DNA of 64,000 nt from Clostridia bacterium (GTDB lineage Bacteria; Bacillota; Clostridia; Christensenellales; UBA1242): assembly GCA_900767835.1 (NCBI GenBank), contig CAAGAO010000025.1, forward strand, positions 30,483 through 94,482. The letters run 5' to 3'. The position numbers and the translations under genes were made by a program. The notes under the pieces are model-generated. The model saw nothing but the letters and a program-made list of their open reading frames with translations. It had not been told where the DNA came from and did no database searches. Shown piece after piece: positions 26,616 to 35,702 of the stretch (the first letter of the stretch is position 1; each line of letters opens with the position of its first letter).

Positions 26616-27279
26616 TAAAAACGCAATAATCAATTTTAATAAACCAACAGGTATGTCATCATTTTTAGCGGTTAAAAAAGTTGCTAAGGCATTAGGTGTC
26701 AAAAAGGCTGGTCATATGGGGACATTAGACCCATATGGTACAGGAGTATTATTAATAGGCGTTAACAAAGGCACCAAATTGTTTGATGAATACTTAAAAA
26801 AAATTAAAACATATATTGCTGTGTTTCATTTTGGTTACGAAACAAACACTTTAGACAGCGAAGGTGAAATTATAAATGAAAATAATATTATTGTAACAAA
26901 AAATGAAATTGAAAGTGTCCTGGTTGGATTTATTGGAAAACAAAATCAAATACCTCCTCAATTTTCGGCAAAAAAAATTGGAGGAAGAAAAGCATGTGAT
27001 GTTGCTAGAGCAGGCGGAAGTGTAGAACTTAAACCAAAAGAAATTAATATATACAATATTAAACTTTTAAGAGAATTTGGAGAAAATAATTTTCAGTTTG
27101 AAATTAGTTGCTCGGCGGGAACTTATATTAGAAGTATTTGTAGAGATTTGGCATATAAATTGTCTACATATGGTACTATGTTAAGTATTATACGCACAAA
27201 ATGTGGTGTATTCTCTATTGAAAATTCTTGTACTCTTGATGATATAACTTTTGGCAAAATAAACTATTTAGAGGTTTAA
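26608..27279 (+). CDS. truB: tRNA pseudouridine-55 synthase TruB, short form
   Basis: TruB makes pseudouridine-55 in the T-loop of tRNAs. GHMGTLDPYGTGVL carries the catalytic aspartate, and GTYIRSICRDLAYKL is present. At 223 aa it is shorter than the common 290-310, lacking the C-terminal PUA-like extension but keeping the catalytic core. It overlaps nrnA by eight bases. Confidence 0.94.
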   Translation: MFDKNAIINFNKPTGMSSFLAVKKVAKALGVKKAGHMGTLDPYGTGVLLIGVNKGTKLFDEYLKKIKTYIAVFHFGYETNTLDSEGEIINENNIIVTKNEIESVLVGFIGKQNQIPPQFSAKKIGGRKACDVARAGGSVELKPKEINIYNIKLLREFGENNFQFEISCSAGTYIRSICRDLAYKLSTYGTMLSIIRTKCGVFSIENSCTLDDITFGKINYLEV

Positions 27280-27295
27280 TATTAAAAGGAATAAT

Positions 27296-28162
27296 ATGGA
27301 AAATAAATTAAGATTCGGTCCTTCGGGTAATAGTAAGATTTTTTATGAAGCAGGTTATAAACATAGTGTTGATGCTCCAAAATTTTGTAAAGAAATTGGT
27401 TTATCGGCTTATGAGTATTCTTTTGGAAGAGGTTTTACTATGTCTCTTGATACCGCAAAAATGCTTGGCGAAAACGCAAAAAATAATGATATTCTTATTA
27501 GTATTCATGCCCCTTATTATATTAATCTAGCCAATGAGAGTGATGAAATGGCACTGAAATCTTATGAGTATATTAAAAAAGGTATGGAATATATCAAATT
27601 TACGTGCGGGCGAGATTTAGTTGTACATTTGGCATCTTGTGGAAAATTAGATAGAAAAACTGCACTTTATCTTACAGATAAAAGGTTAGATAATTGTCTT
27701 AAAATTATATATGATAATGGACTTAATACTTGTGGGAAGATATGTCCAGAAACTATGGGTAAATATTTACAAATTGGCTCGTATCAAGAGATTATAGATT
27801 TTTGCTCTAAAGATGAGATATTAGTGCCTACTTTTGATTTTGGACATATAAATTGCATAATGCAAGGTGGTTTAAAAACAAGTGATGATTTTAAAAAAAT
27901 ATTTGATTATTCTTTCGAGAAAATTGGTAATGATAAAACTAAAAATTGCCATATTCATTTTAGCAAAATTGAGTATAGCGAAAAGGGTGAAATTAAGCAT
28001 TTAAATTTAGATGATAATATTTATGGACCAGAATTTGAACCGCTTGTAAAAGTAATTGATGAATATAAATTAACGCCAACAATTATTTCTGAGTCAAAAG
28101 AAAAAATGATGGAAGATGCTTTAAAACTAAAGGAAATCTATGATACTTGTACAAAAAATTAA
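27296..28162 (+). CDS. nfo: Endonuclease IV-like AP endonuclease
   Basis: This is a TIM-barrel zinc enzyme of base-excision repair acting at abasic sites. The 288 aa carry ISIHAPYYINLA, VVHLASCG, CPETMGK, FDFGHINC and HIHFSKIEYS, which place the metal ligands. Family similarity is closer to the divergent Nfo-like group than to E. coli Nfo. AAAAGGA precedes ATG. It overlaps the next gene by 23 bases. Confidence 0.85.
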   Translation: MENKLRFGPSGNSKIFYEAGYKHSVDAPKFCKEIGLSAYEYSFGRGFTMSLDTAKMLGENAKNNDILISIHAPYYINLANESDEMALKSYEYIKKGMEYIKFTCGRDLVVHLASCGKLDRKTALYLTDKRLDNCLKIIYDNGLNTCGKICPETMGKYLQIGSYQEIIDFCSKDEILVPTFDFGHINCIMQGGLKTSDDFKKIFDYSFEKIGNDKTKNCHIHFSKIEYSEKGEIKHLNLDDNIYGPEFEPLVKVIDEYKLTPTIISESKEKMMEDALKLKEIYDTCTKN

Positions 28163-28715
28163 GTGTGATTTGATAAATGAAAATTGCTATGTAGTCTATG
28201 ATAATGCTAGTTTAGATGCTATAATCATTGACCCAGGTTTAAACTATGACGACATAGTTGCGTTCGTTAAAAATAATAGTTTAAATGTAAAGGCAATACT
28301 TTTAACACATGGGCATTTCGATCACACTATGTCTTGTAATAAATTGCAAAAAAATGGTTATAAGGTCTATATATCAAAAGATGATGCATATATGTGTGAT
28401 AGTGCTGAGTTTAATTTCGCAAAAGACAACAACATTGATTTTCCAAATTATACTCCAGACTATTTAATTAATGACGAAAACGAATTGAATTTAGGAACAA
28501 TACATGTAAAAATACTTAAAACTCCGGGGCATTCAAAAGGTGGGTTATCTTATGTAATTGGCGATAATTTATTTACTGGAGATACTCTTTTCGAACATGG
28601 GTATGGTCGAACAGATTTAAATGGTGGAAACTTTAGAGATATATTATCAAGCATTAAAAAACTGAGAACTCTTGTTAAGCAGGGATATAAATTATATTGT
28701 GGACATGATTATTAA
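28140..28715 (+). CDS. MBL-fold hydrolase (glyoxalase II-like)
   Basis: This 191-aa metallo-beta-lactamase-fold hydrolase contains LTHGHFDHT (zinc ligands), KTPGHSKGG, FTGDTLF and a terminal CGHDY. It resembles YqgX-type proteins associated with glyoxalase II activity. The gene overlaps nfo by 23 bases and precedes efp. Substrate specificity is unclear. Confidence 0.88.
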   Translation: MILVQKIKCDLINENCYVVYDNASLDAIIIDPGLNYDDIVAFVKNNSLNVKAILLTHGHFDHTMSCNKLQKNGYKVYISKDDAYMCDSAEFNFAKDNNIDFPNYTPDYLINDENELNLGTIHVKILKTPGHSKGGLSYVIGDNLFTGDTLFEHGYGRTDLNGGNFRDILSSIKKLRTLVKQGYKLYCGHDY

Positions 28716-28784
28716 AAAAGTAGTAGACAACTTTTGATTTGTGTGCTAAACTTATATAGTAATTTTAAATATTAGGAGAAAAAA

Positions 28785-29345
28785 ATGATAACAGCAGGCG
28801 ATTTTAGAAAAGGCGTAACTTTTGAATATGAAGGCAATGTGTTTGTTGTAGTAGAATTTTTGCATGTTAAACCAGGTAAAGGTTCACCATTTGTTAGAAC
28901 AACAATCAAAAACGTTGTTACTGGACAAGTTTTGGAAAGAACTTTCAACCCAACTGATAAGTTCCAATCAGCAGTAATTGAAAGAAAAGAAATGCAATAT
29001 TTATACAATGAAGGCGATTTGTACTATTTTATGGATATGGAATCTTATGACCAAATTCCTCTTAACAAATCTCAAGTTGAAGGTGCAATGAACTTTATGA
29101 AAGAGAATATGAATGCAACTATTCAATTTTATAAAGGTAATGCTTTCAGTGTAGTTCCCCCAACTTTTGTTGAATTAGAAGTTACAGAAACAGAACCTGG
29201 TATTCAAGGAGATACATCTAAAGCAGGTTATAAGCCAGCAAAACTTGAAACTGGTTACGAAATCAAAGTTCCTCTATTTGTTAACCAAGGCGAAATTATT
29301 CGTGTTGATACTCGTGATGGTTCTTATATGGAAAGAGTTAAATAA
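28785..29345 (+). CDS. efp: Elongation factor P
   Basis: EF-P rescues ribosomes stalled at polyproline. The 186 aa have three beta-barrel domains and the loop KPGKGSPFVRT, whose tip lysine is the usual modification site. A weak promoter (TTTGAT, 16 bp, TATAGT at 28755-28760) lies upstream. A good AGGAG precedes ATG. Confidence 0.97.
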   Translation: MITAGDFRKGVTFEYEGNVFVVVEFLHVKPGKGSPFVRTTIKNVVTGQVLERTFNPTDKFQSAVIERKEMQYLYNEGDLYYFMDMESYDQIPLNKSQVEGAMNFMKENMNATIQFYKGNAFSVVPPTFVELEVTETEPGIQGDTSKAGYKPAKLETGYEIKVPLFVNQGEIIRVDTRDGSYMERVK

Positions 29346-29360
29346 TTATCTCATAAAATT

Positions 29361-29396
29361 AAAACTATAAGCGGTTTTTGCTTATAGTTTTTTTTT
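29361..29396 (+). terminator. Rho-independent terminator after efp
   Basis: The stem AAAACTATAAGC/GCTTATAGTTTT is followed by a run of T. Confidence 0.9.
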
Positions 29397-29568
29397 ATGA
29401 AAACAAGAATAATACGAAGGAAATGAGTACTTTCTTATGCTCTAAAAGTGGATGTGAATAAATAAAGGTGACTTCTTATATTAAAATTAGTGTAACTAAA
29501 TGACCTTTTTTGTCAAATATGAATTTACAAAATAATGCATTATATAAATATACAAAGAGAGGTGTGCA

Positions 29569-30483
29569 ATGCTAAAAGATATATTGCCAAACCATATTTA
29601 TAAAGCATTAATTTCTAAATGTAATGAACAAGAGGTAAATGAAATTAGGTTAAGACAAGATAAACCAATAACGGTTATATGTAATACTAAAAGCTATTTT
29701 TTAAGCGAAAATGGTTTTTGTAGTGGACCTAATCAAGCAATTGTGGCAAATAAAGAAATGATTAATGATATTGTTTTTAAAGCTTGTGATTATTCAATAT
29801 ATTCGGTTAATGAACAATTAAAACAAGGGTACTTGATGGTAGATGGTGGAATTAGACTGGGTGTTTGTGGTGAGGTTGTTCAAGACGGTGGAATAAAGAC
29901 TATTAAAAATTTTACATCTTTATGCATAAGAGTGCCACATCTTATAAAAAATGTTTCTTTGCCAATATTTCACCATATACTAAATAATGGAAATTTGAAC
30001 AATACCTTAATAATATCTCCTCCAGGAGCGGGTAAAACAACAATGCTAAGGGATATTGTATTCCAGTTTTCTTATCATAATTATCCATACAATATATTCA
30101 TAGCTGATGAAAGGGGGGAGGTGACTTGTGGAAATAAAAGCAACTATTTAAATAGTAATTTTTATGATGCATTATGTTTTTTGAGTAAAAAAGAAGCAAT
30201 AATGATGGGTATTAGAAGTATGTCGCCTGATGTGGTTATTGTAGATGAATTAGGAACAAAAGATGATTTCCTCGCTTTAGAGTATGCTATGACTTGCGGT
30301 GTTAAAATTATTGCTACATTGCATGCAAGTTCCATAAATGATTTAAAAAATAAAGAGATATTTAGTAACATTGCAGACAAAAAGATGTTTCGGCGAGTTA
30401 TTGTCTTATCTAAAGAAAATGGCGTAGGAACAATAGAAGGAGTATATAAAGAAGACCTAACAAAAATATATGGCGGTGTTTAA
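29569..30483 (+). CDS. spoIIIAA: Stage III sporulation protein AA (ATPase)
   Basis: SpoIIIAA is the secretion-type ATPase of the SpoIIIA-SpoIIQ channel linking mother cell and forespore. Walker A is PPGAGKTTMLRD, and the conserved IADERGE and VVIVDELGT motifs follow. The length of 304 aa is normal. It leads the eight-gene operon. A possible sigma-E -10 (TATACAAA, 29549-29556) lies upstream without a clear -35. The ribosome binding site is AGAGAGGTG. Confidence 0.95.
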   Translation: MLKDILPNHIYKALISKCNEQEVNEIRLRQDKPITVICNTKSYFLSENGFCSGPNQAIVANKEMINDIVFKACDYSIYSVNEQLKQGYLMVDGGIRLGVCGEVVQDGGIKTIKNFTSLCIRVPHLIKNVSLPIFHHILNNGNLNNTLIISPPGAGKTTMLRDIVFQFSYHNYPYNIFIADERGEVTCGNKSNYLNSNFYDALCFLSKKEAIMMGIRSMSPDVVIVDELGTKDDFLALEYAMTCGVKIIATLHASSINDLKNKEIFSNIADKKMFRRVIVLSKENGVGTIEGVYKEDLTKIYGGV

Positions 30484-30980
30484 TGAAAATTGTGTTAATA
30501 CTAATATTGATTTTTATGTGTGGGGCTATTGGCTATGGTTTAAGTGGGGTGTATAAACAGAAGAAGAAATTTTACGATTCATATCTTATTTTTTTACAAG
30601 ATTTACTTTCAGATATAGGTTTTTCTGCCAGCAAACTAACTTGTATTATTCAAGAAGAAAAAAACATCTTATCAAATAAAGATTTTAATACTCTTTTGGA
30701 AAATTATCAAAAAATTATAAAAGGTAACGATGAGTTAACAAAAGAAAATTTATTTAAAAATTTAAAACTACTAAATGAACAAGAACAAAATGACATATAT
30801 TTATTCTTTAAAACACTCGGGAAAACAGATGTTTTTAATCAGGTCGAGTCAATAAAAAACAAGTGTGAGTCAACAAAAAAGTATTGTGAAAAACTTACAA
30901 AAGAGTGTGAAAAATACTGTCCATTATATACTAAATTAAGCATTTTGATAGGTTTATTTTTGGCATTGATTATTATTTAA
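30483..30980 (+). CDS. spoIIIAB: Stage III sporulation protein AB
   Basis: This 165-aa protein has hydrophobic helices at both ends (residues 1-20 and about 147-165) around a helical domain, the GspF-like layout of SpoIIIAB. It starts one base inside the spoIIIAA stop. Sequence identity is low but position and topology fit. Confidence 0.88.
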   Translation: MKIVLILILIFMCGAIGYGLSGVYKQKKKFYDSYLIFLQDLLSDIGFSASKLTCIIQEEKNILSNKDFNTLLENYQKIIKGNDELTKENLFKNLKLLNEQEQNDIYLFFKTLGKTDVFNQVESIKNKCESTKKYCEKLTKECEKYCPLYTKLSILIGLFLALIII

Positions 30981-31143
30981 TAATAACATACTTGGTTTTA
31001 TTAAGTATATTGTGTTGAGATAATAACGAGTAAATGCTGTAGATATACAATCTTAATGTCGGAATAAAAATTGCAATTTTATTTTGCTTTATACACTTAT
31101 CAACAAAATGATTCGTAAAACAAATTAAAAGGTTTTGGTGCTT

Positions 31144-31338
31144 ATGGGGGTTGATTTAATTATTAAAATAGCAGGTATTGGTCTTTTAACCGCGGTTATA
31201 TCTCAAGTATTAAAGCATTCTGGTAAAGATGATATGGCAACCTTTGCAACACTTGCTGGAGTGGTTGTTGTGTTAATGATGGTACTAGATATTGTATCTG
31301 AACTCTTTAACACTGTAAAAACAATGTTTGGGCTTTAA
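31144..31338 (+). CDS. spoIIIAC: Stage III sporulation protein AC
   Basis: This roughly 64-aa membrane protein with two helices reads MGVDLIIKIAGIGLLTAVI and SGKDDMATFATLAGVVVVL, typical of SpoIIIAC. ATG 31144 best fits the family; GTG 31138 and TTG 31135 are possible upstream starts near AAAAGG. A 154-bp gap with a small hairpin separates it from spoIIIAB. Confidence 0.92.
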   Translation: MGVDLIIKIAGIGLLTAVISQVLKHSGKDDMATFATLAGVVVVLMMVLDIVSELFNTVKTMFGL

Positions 31339-31350
31339 GGAGAAATTGAT

Positions 31351-31740
31351 GTGGTTGAACTATTTAAAGTTATAGGTATAGGACTATTAACCTTAATTGC
31401 ATATTTGATTATAAAACCATTAAAGCCAGAACTTGCGATTTTTGTTAGTATGGTTGGAGCAGTTGTAATTATTCTATCTTGTATAGATGGTCTTATGCAA
31501 ATTGTTGAAACTATGACAAGTTTTGTAGAAAAGACGGGTATAAATACTGGACTATTTGGTTGTATTTTAAAAATTATAGGTGTTGGTTATGTTGTCGAAT
31601 TTGCTTCATCTATTTGCAATGGTGCTGGCAATTCAAACATTGCTGATGTTATAACACTTGCTGGGAAGATTACTATTTTAGTTATTAGTTTGCCAATATT
31701 GAATAGTTTAATAAGTTTAATTATTGAAATATTGCCTTAA
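31351..31740 (+). CDS. spoIIIAD: Stage III sporulation protein AD
   Basis: This 129-aa protein with several membrane helices is related to SpoIIIAC. LFKVIGIGLLTLIAYLIIKPLKPELAIFVSMVG is family-like. It starts at GTG 31351 after AAGGAG. Confidence 0.93.
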   Translation: MVELFKVIGIGLLTLIAYLIIKPLKPELAIFVSMVGAVVIILSCIDGLMQIVETMTSFVEKTGINTGLFGCILKIIGVGYVVEFASSICNGAGNSNIADVITLAGKITILVISLPILNSLISLIIEILP

Positions 31741-31754
31741 AGGAAAAACAAGTT

Positions 31755-32942
31755 TTGAAAAAATATCTTTGTTTTATTATTATTTTTTTTATTATTGTTT
31801 TCAGTCCCATTATATCTAATAGGACATATGTTTTTGCTGATTCAATATCTAGCGAGATTAATCAAGAGTTGGAAGAAAATATAAACAATCAAATTAACAG
31901 TTTAGATATGGGGGAGCTAAACGATATATTAAAACAAATCACAAACAGTCCTGAAATTTTTGGTGGTAATTCTTTTTCTCAAAAAGTTAAAGATATAATT
32001 AGTGGTAAATTATCAATCGATGCATCTACATTTATTGAATATCTTGTTGGTTTATTCTTAGATGATGTTGTGCTGTTTTTGCCGTACATATGTATGATAA
32101 TATCTATAGCTATTATATATAGTATGGTTAGTGTATCGCATAGTGGCAAAAATAAAACTTTAAATGATGTAATTCATTTTGTATGTTTTAGTGCGGTTGT
32201 GGTTATGGTTATTGTTTGGGTGTCAAAACTACTTTTATTGACAACAAATACTTTATCTGGAGTTAAAAGGCAAATGGATATTATTTTCCCTTTGCTATTA
32301 ACTGTAATGACAGCATTAGGGGGAAGTGTTTCAGTTGGTGTGTATCAACCGGCTATGGCGATACTGTCTGGAACTGTTATATCTTTTTTTATTAGTATTC
32401 TAATGCCTATTTTTACATTTGGAATAATTTTCACAATAGTATCAAATTTGGCAAGGAATGTGAAATTTAATAAGTTTGCAGACTTTTTTAATTCGTCTTT
32501 TAAATGGTTAATGGGAATAGTTTTAATGCTTTTTTCTTCCTTTATTTCAATACAGGGGTTGATGGCAGGAAGTGTAGATTCAATATCCTTAAAAACAGCA
32601 AAATACACAATAAAAAGTGCAGTGCCTATAATAGGCGGGTTTTTGTCTGATGGTATTAGTTTAATAATGGTGTCTGGTGTTCTTATTAAAAATGCTGTAG
32701 GTGTTGGTGGGCTTTTATTATTGTTTTGTACTATGTTGTTGCCTATAATAAAAATTATTGTATTTTCTTTTTTGATGAAATTGGCTAGTGCTATATTAGA
32801 ACCTATTGCGGATAATAGAATTACAAGTTTTGTTTCAAGTGTGGCAAAATCTCTGCAATTACTTATAGCGTTATTAATTGGTGTTGGCTTTATGTATTTT
32901 TTAATTATTAGTTTAGTGATGTGTAGTACAAACATATTTTAG
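31755..32942 (+). CDS. spoIIIAE: Stage III sporulation protein AE
   Basis: This 395-aa polytopic membrane protein of the SpoIIIA channel has a signal peptide (residues 1-28, ending YVFA), a soluble segment, then about eight hydrophobic helices. MTALGGSVSVGVYQPAMAIL is characteristic. It starts at TTG 31755 after AAAGGAAA. Confidence 0.94.
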   Translation: MKKYLCFIIIFFIIVFSPIISNRTYVFADSISSEINQELEENINNQINSLDMGELNDILKQITNSPEIFGGNSFSQKVKDIISGKLSIDASTFIEYLVGLFLDDVVLFLPYICMIISIAIIYSMVSVSHSGKNKTLNDVIHFVCFSAVVVMVIVWVSKLLLLTTNTLSGVKRQMDIIFPLLLTVMTALGGSVSVGVYQPAMAILSGTVISFFISILMPIFTFGIIFTIVSNLARNVKFNKFADFFNSSFKWLMGIVLMLFSSFISIQGLMAGSVDSISLKTAKYTIKSAVPIIGGFLSDGISLIMVSGVLIKNAVGVGGLLLLFCTMLLPIIKIIVFSFLMKLASAILEPIADNRITSFVSSVAKSLQLLIALLIGVGFMYFLIISLVMCSTNIF

Positions 32943-33065
32943 ATATAAGATTAGATATTTCTTATTTTGAATACGAAACTGCGACATTGAAAAATAAAGA
33001 TATTATTTGTATTTATCTATATTTAAGGTGATTAAATAATAAAGTAAATTTAAAGGAGAGAAAAG

Positions 33066-33554
33066 GTGGAAAGTATATCTTCATGGGTGTTATCTATCGC
33101 TGGAGTGTGTATTTTGTCTGTAGTGATTGATTTAGTTGTTCCAGACGGTAAAACAAATGGTGTTATTAAAAATGTATTTTCTTATGCTATTGTTTTAGTG
33201 GTGGTTATGCCTTTACCTAAACTATTGAAAGTCGATAATGATTTTGAAAAACTTTTTTCTCAAGTTGATTTTACTATTCAAGATGATTACATTTATAACA
33301 TTAATCAGTCAAAACTAGATAAATGGACAGAGTGTATTACTTCAGATTTAGAGTCTGACGGAATAAATGGTGTTGTAGTATCTATTTCGGCTAACATTTT
33401 TGAAAGGAATATGCAAATTAATGCGGTTTATGTAGATTTATACAATGTGGTTATATCTGATAAAAACAAGAATATTAATATAAAAACGGAGGTGGTTTGT
33501 GTAGTGTTAAATTATTTAGATATCGATAGAGATAAGGTGGTATTTTATGAGTGA
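33066..33554 (+). CDS. spoIIIAF: Stage III sporulation protein AF
   Basis: This 162-aa protein has two N-terminal helices (SWVLSIAGVCILSVVIDLVVPDG and a second), then a soluble ring-forming-type domain, as in SpoIIIAF. It starts at GTG 33066 after AAGGAGAG and overlaps spoIIIAG by eight bases. Confidence 0.9.
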   Translation: MESISSWVLSIAGVCILSVVIDLVVPDGKTNGVIKNVFSYAIVLVVVMPLPKLLKVDNDFEKLFSQVDFTIQDDYIYNINQSKLDKWTECITSDLESDGINGVVVSISANIFERNMQINAVYVDLYNVVISDKNKNINIKTEVVCVVLNYLDIDRDKVVFYE

Positions 33555-34113
33555 CAAAAAGGAAAAACAATCTGTTTGGGAAAGAATTCCATTTTTGCAA
33601 AAACTTAAAAATATAAAACATATAGAAATATATTTACTTTGTATTTTTGCGATTGTTTTGGTTATCATTTACTCTACTTCAATCAAGAGTAAAAATGTGA
33701 ATAAAGAAACACAAGATAGTTTTACCGCTCAAGAATATTCTGAATACTTAGAAAGAAAACTATCTAATATTTTATCCAATATTTCTGGCGCTGGGGCAGT
33801 TAAAGTTATGATAACTCTAGATGGCGGAATGAAATATGAGTATGAAAAACAAAGTGAAGAAATCACAACATCAAATGAAATAGGTGGCAATACTAATAAA
33901 AAAACAACAAAAAATGAGGAAGTTGTTATTGTGACTATAAACGGAAAGTCAACACCACTTATAATCAAAGAAAGTTATCCAGATGTGTGTGGTGTTGTAG
34001 TTGTTGCATCAGGTGCAACCAATGTTCAAGTTAAGTTAAATATAATGAAAGCAATTAAAACATTGTTAGGAATTGAAGAGGATAACGTGCAAATTTTAGT
34101 GGGAAATGATTAG
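33547..34113 (+). CDS. spoIIIAG: Stage III sporulation protein AG
   Basis: This 188-aa single-pass membrane protein (helix about residues 26-44) forms the large ring of the channel in Bacillus. YLERKLSNILSNISGAGAVKVMITL and the C-terminal VNIMKAIKTLLGIEEDNVQI-like segment fit the ring-building domain. Confidence 0.93.
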   Translation: MSDKKEKQSVWERIPFLQKLKNIKHIEIYLLCIFAIVLVIIYSTSIKSKNVNKETQDSFTAQEYSEYLERKLSNILSNISGAGAVKVMITLDGGMKYEYEKQSEEITTSNEIGGNTNKKTTKNEEVVIVTINGKSTPLIIKESYPDVCGVVVVASGATNVQVKLNIMKAIKTLLGIEEDNVQILVGND

Positions 34114-34250
34114 GTCTATAAATTACTATTAATTGATAGTTGTTTGGTAATTTTTTAACTAATATTTATTGTTAAAAATATTATATGATATTAGTCATAA
34201 TTTCGATACAAAGTTAATATATTATGTTAATAATTAAAAAGGAGTGATTT

Positions 34251-34727
34251 ATGAAAAAGAAGACAAAAGTATTTATTTTGGTAGGTATGGTTTTGTTGTT
34301 GGGAGTAACTGGTTATTTGAATCTTGCTTTAAACAATAAAGTTAAACAAACATCAACGACAACTGTTACAACTGCAAACTATTTTGTAACTTATAGGGAA
34401 GATAGGCAATCTACAAGAGATCAAGAACTATTATATTATGATGCTATTATTACTAGTGAATCTTCTACGGCGGAAGCGATAAAAAATGCGGAAACAAAAA
34501 AACTGTCACTTGTGGCACAAATGGAAAGTGAACTCGTAATTGAAGGTTTGATAAAAGCAAAGGGGTTTTCTGATTGTATAGTTACTAATATTGATCCAAA
34601 TGTTAAAATTGTAGTCAAATGCAATCAAGCGACATTAACAGCAAATGAAGTTGCACAAATAGTCTCAATAGTAAAAGAACAAACAAAAGCCGATATAGAC
34701 AATATACAAATAACACCAGTTGAGTAA
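34251..34727 (+). CDS. spoIIIAH: Stage III sporulation protein AH
   Basis: This 158-aa protein with an N-terminal anchor (residues 5-25) and an extracellular ring domain partners with SpoIIQ across the intermembrane space. STRDQELLYYDAIITSESSTAEA is typical. It has its own AAGGAG and a 137-bp gap before it. It completes the AA-AH set. Confidence 0.92.
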   Translation: MKKKTKVFILVGMVLLLGVTGYLNLALNNKVKQTSTTTVTTANYFVTYREDRQSTRDQELLYYDAIITSESSTAEAIKNAETKKLSLVAQMESELVIEGLIKAKGFSDCIVTNIDPNVKIVVKCNQATLTANEVAQIVSIVKEQTKADIDNIQITPVE

Positions 34728-34844
34728 ACCTGTTGAGTTATAAGTATAATTTTAAATTGTAAAAATTTTAAAATATATAAATAGGTATCTATAATATAAG
34801 TGAGTGTGGTATTTAAATATCTTTGTTTATATATAAAAAAATAA

Positions 34845-34873
34845 TTGCAAATAACCTTGCTATATGATATAAT
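34845..34873 (+). promoter_or_regulatory. Sigma-A promoter for asp23-nusB-xse-proS
   Basis: TTGCAA (34845-34850), a 17-bp spacer, and TATAAT (34868-34873) with an upstream TGA as extended -10. Confidence 0.75.
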
Positions 34874-34899
34874 AGTTGTCATATAAGTGAGGTTTTTTT

Positions 34900-35283
34900 A
34901 TGGTTGAATACGATGAAAATAATATTTCTAACAAAGGTAAAACAACATGTAATAGAAGCATTCTTCTTTCTATTATTAGTTTAGCAACCAAAGAAATTAG
35001 CGGTGTGAGTGAGCTTGTGGATACCCCATCTATTGTATTAAAAAGAATGTTTAAAAATAGAGATAGCAAAGGTGTAAAGGTTAGTATATCTCCAAATGGA
35101 AAAATTACAGTAGATGTTTACATTAAAGTATATTTAGGCGTTAATGTTCCAGATATTAGTTTTAGAGTACAAGAAAATATTAAAAACAATATTGCGTCTA
35201 TGGTTGATTTAAAAACTGGGAAAATCAATGTCCATGTTGTTGGCGTAAGTTTTGTTAAAGAACAAGAAGAAGGAGCAATATAA
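34900..35283 (+). CDS. Asp23/Gls24 family envelope stress protein
   Basis: This 127-aa protein of the YqhY/AmaP-associated family has IISLATKEISGVSEL and the KVSISPNGKITVDVYIKVYLGVNVPDIS region. In Clostridia and Bacilli it precedes nusB, as here. It is likely peripheral to the membrane. It overlaps nusB by one base. Confidence 0.9.
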   Translation: MVEYDENNISNKGKTTCNRSILLSIISLATKEISGVSELVDTPSIVLKRMFKNRDSKGVKVSISPNGKITVDVYIKVYLGVNVPDISFRVQENIKNNIASMVDLKTGKINVHVVGVSFVKEQEEGAI

Positions 35284-35702
35284 TGCGTAGTTTAGCAAGA
35301 GAAACGGCATTTAAAATTATATATAAAAGTCTTTTTTTAGATGGCGACTTATCGTGTGATGAGATATTGGAAGAGGATAAAATTACTGAAGAGTTAGATA
35401 AAGACTTTTTAGAAGACAATAAATTTATAAGGGATATAGTTTCTTTATATGGCGAGAATAAAGATATTGTGAATAACTTAATTGACTCGCATTTGAAAGG
35501 TTATACTCCTGAACGAGTGTACAAGATTGATAGAGCAATCTTGGCAACTGCAATTACTGAATTAAACTTTTTCAAATTAACACCTTATAAAGTTGTTGTA
35601 AATGAAGCGGTTGAAATGGCTAAAAAGTACTCTACTGAAAAAAGTTATTCTTTTGTTAATGGCGTTTTAAAAACTATAATAGGAGAACAAAATGCCAAGT
35701 AA
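35283..35702 (+). CDS. nusB: Transcription antitermination factor NusB
   Basis: This 139-aa all-helical protein binds boxA RNA with S10. ARETAFKIIY, VYKIDRAILATAITEL and VVVNEAVEMAKKYSTEKSYSFVNGVL are diagnostic. It overlaps both neighbours. Confidence 0.95.
   Translation: MRSLARETAFKIIYKSLFLDGDLSCDEILEEDKITEELDKDFLEDNKFIRDIVSLYGENKDIVNNLIDSHLKGYTPERVYKIDRAILATAITELNFFKLTPYKVVVNEAVEMAKKYSTEKSYSFVNGVLKTIIGEQNAK

Noticed and set aside
32345..32935. 196-codon open frame opposite spoIIIAE
   Set aside because: A shadow of the membrane-protein codon pattern with no ribosome binding site.
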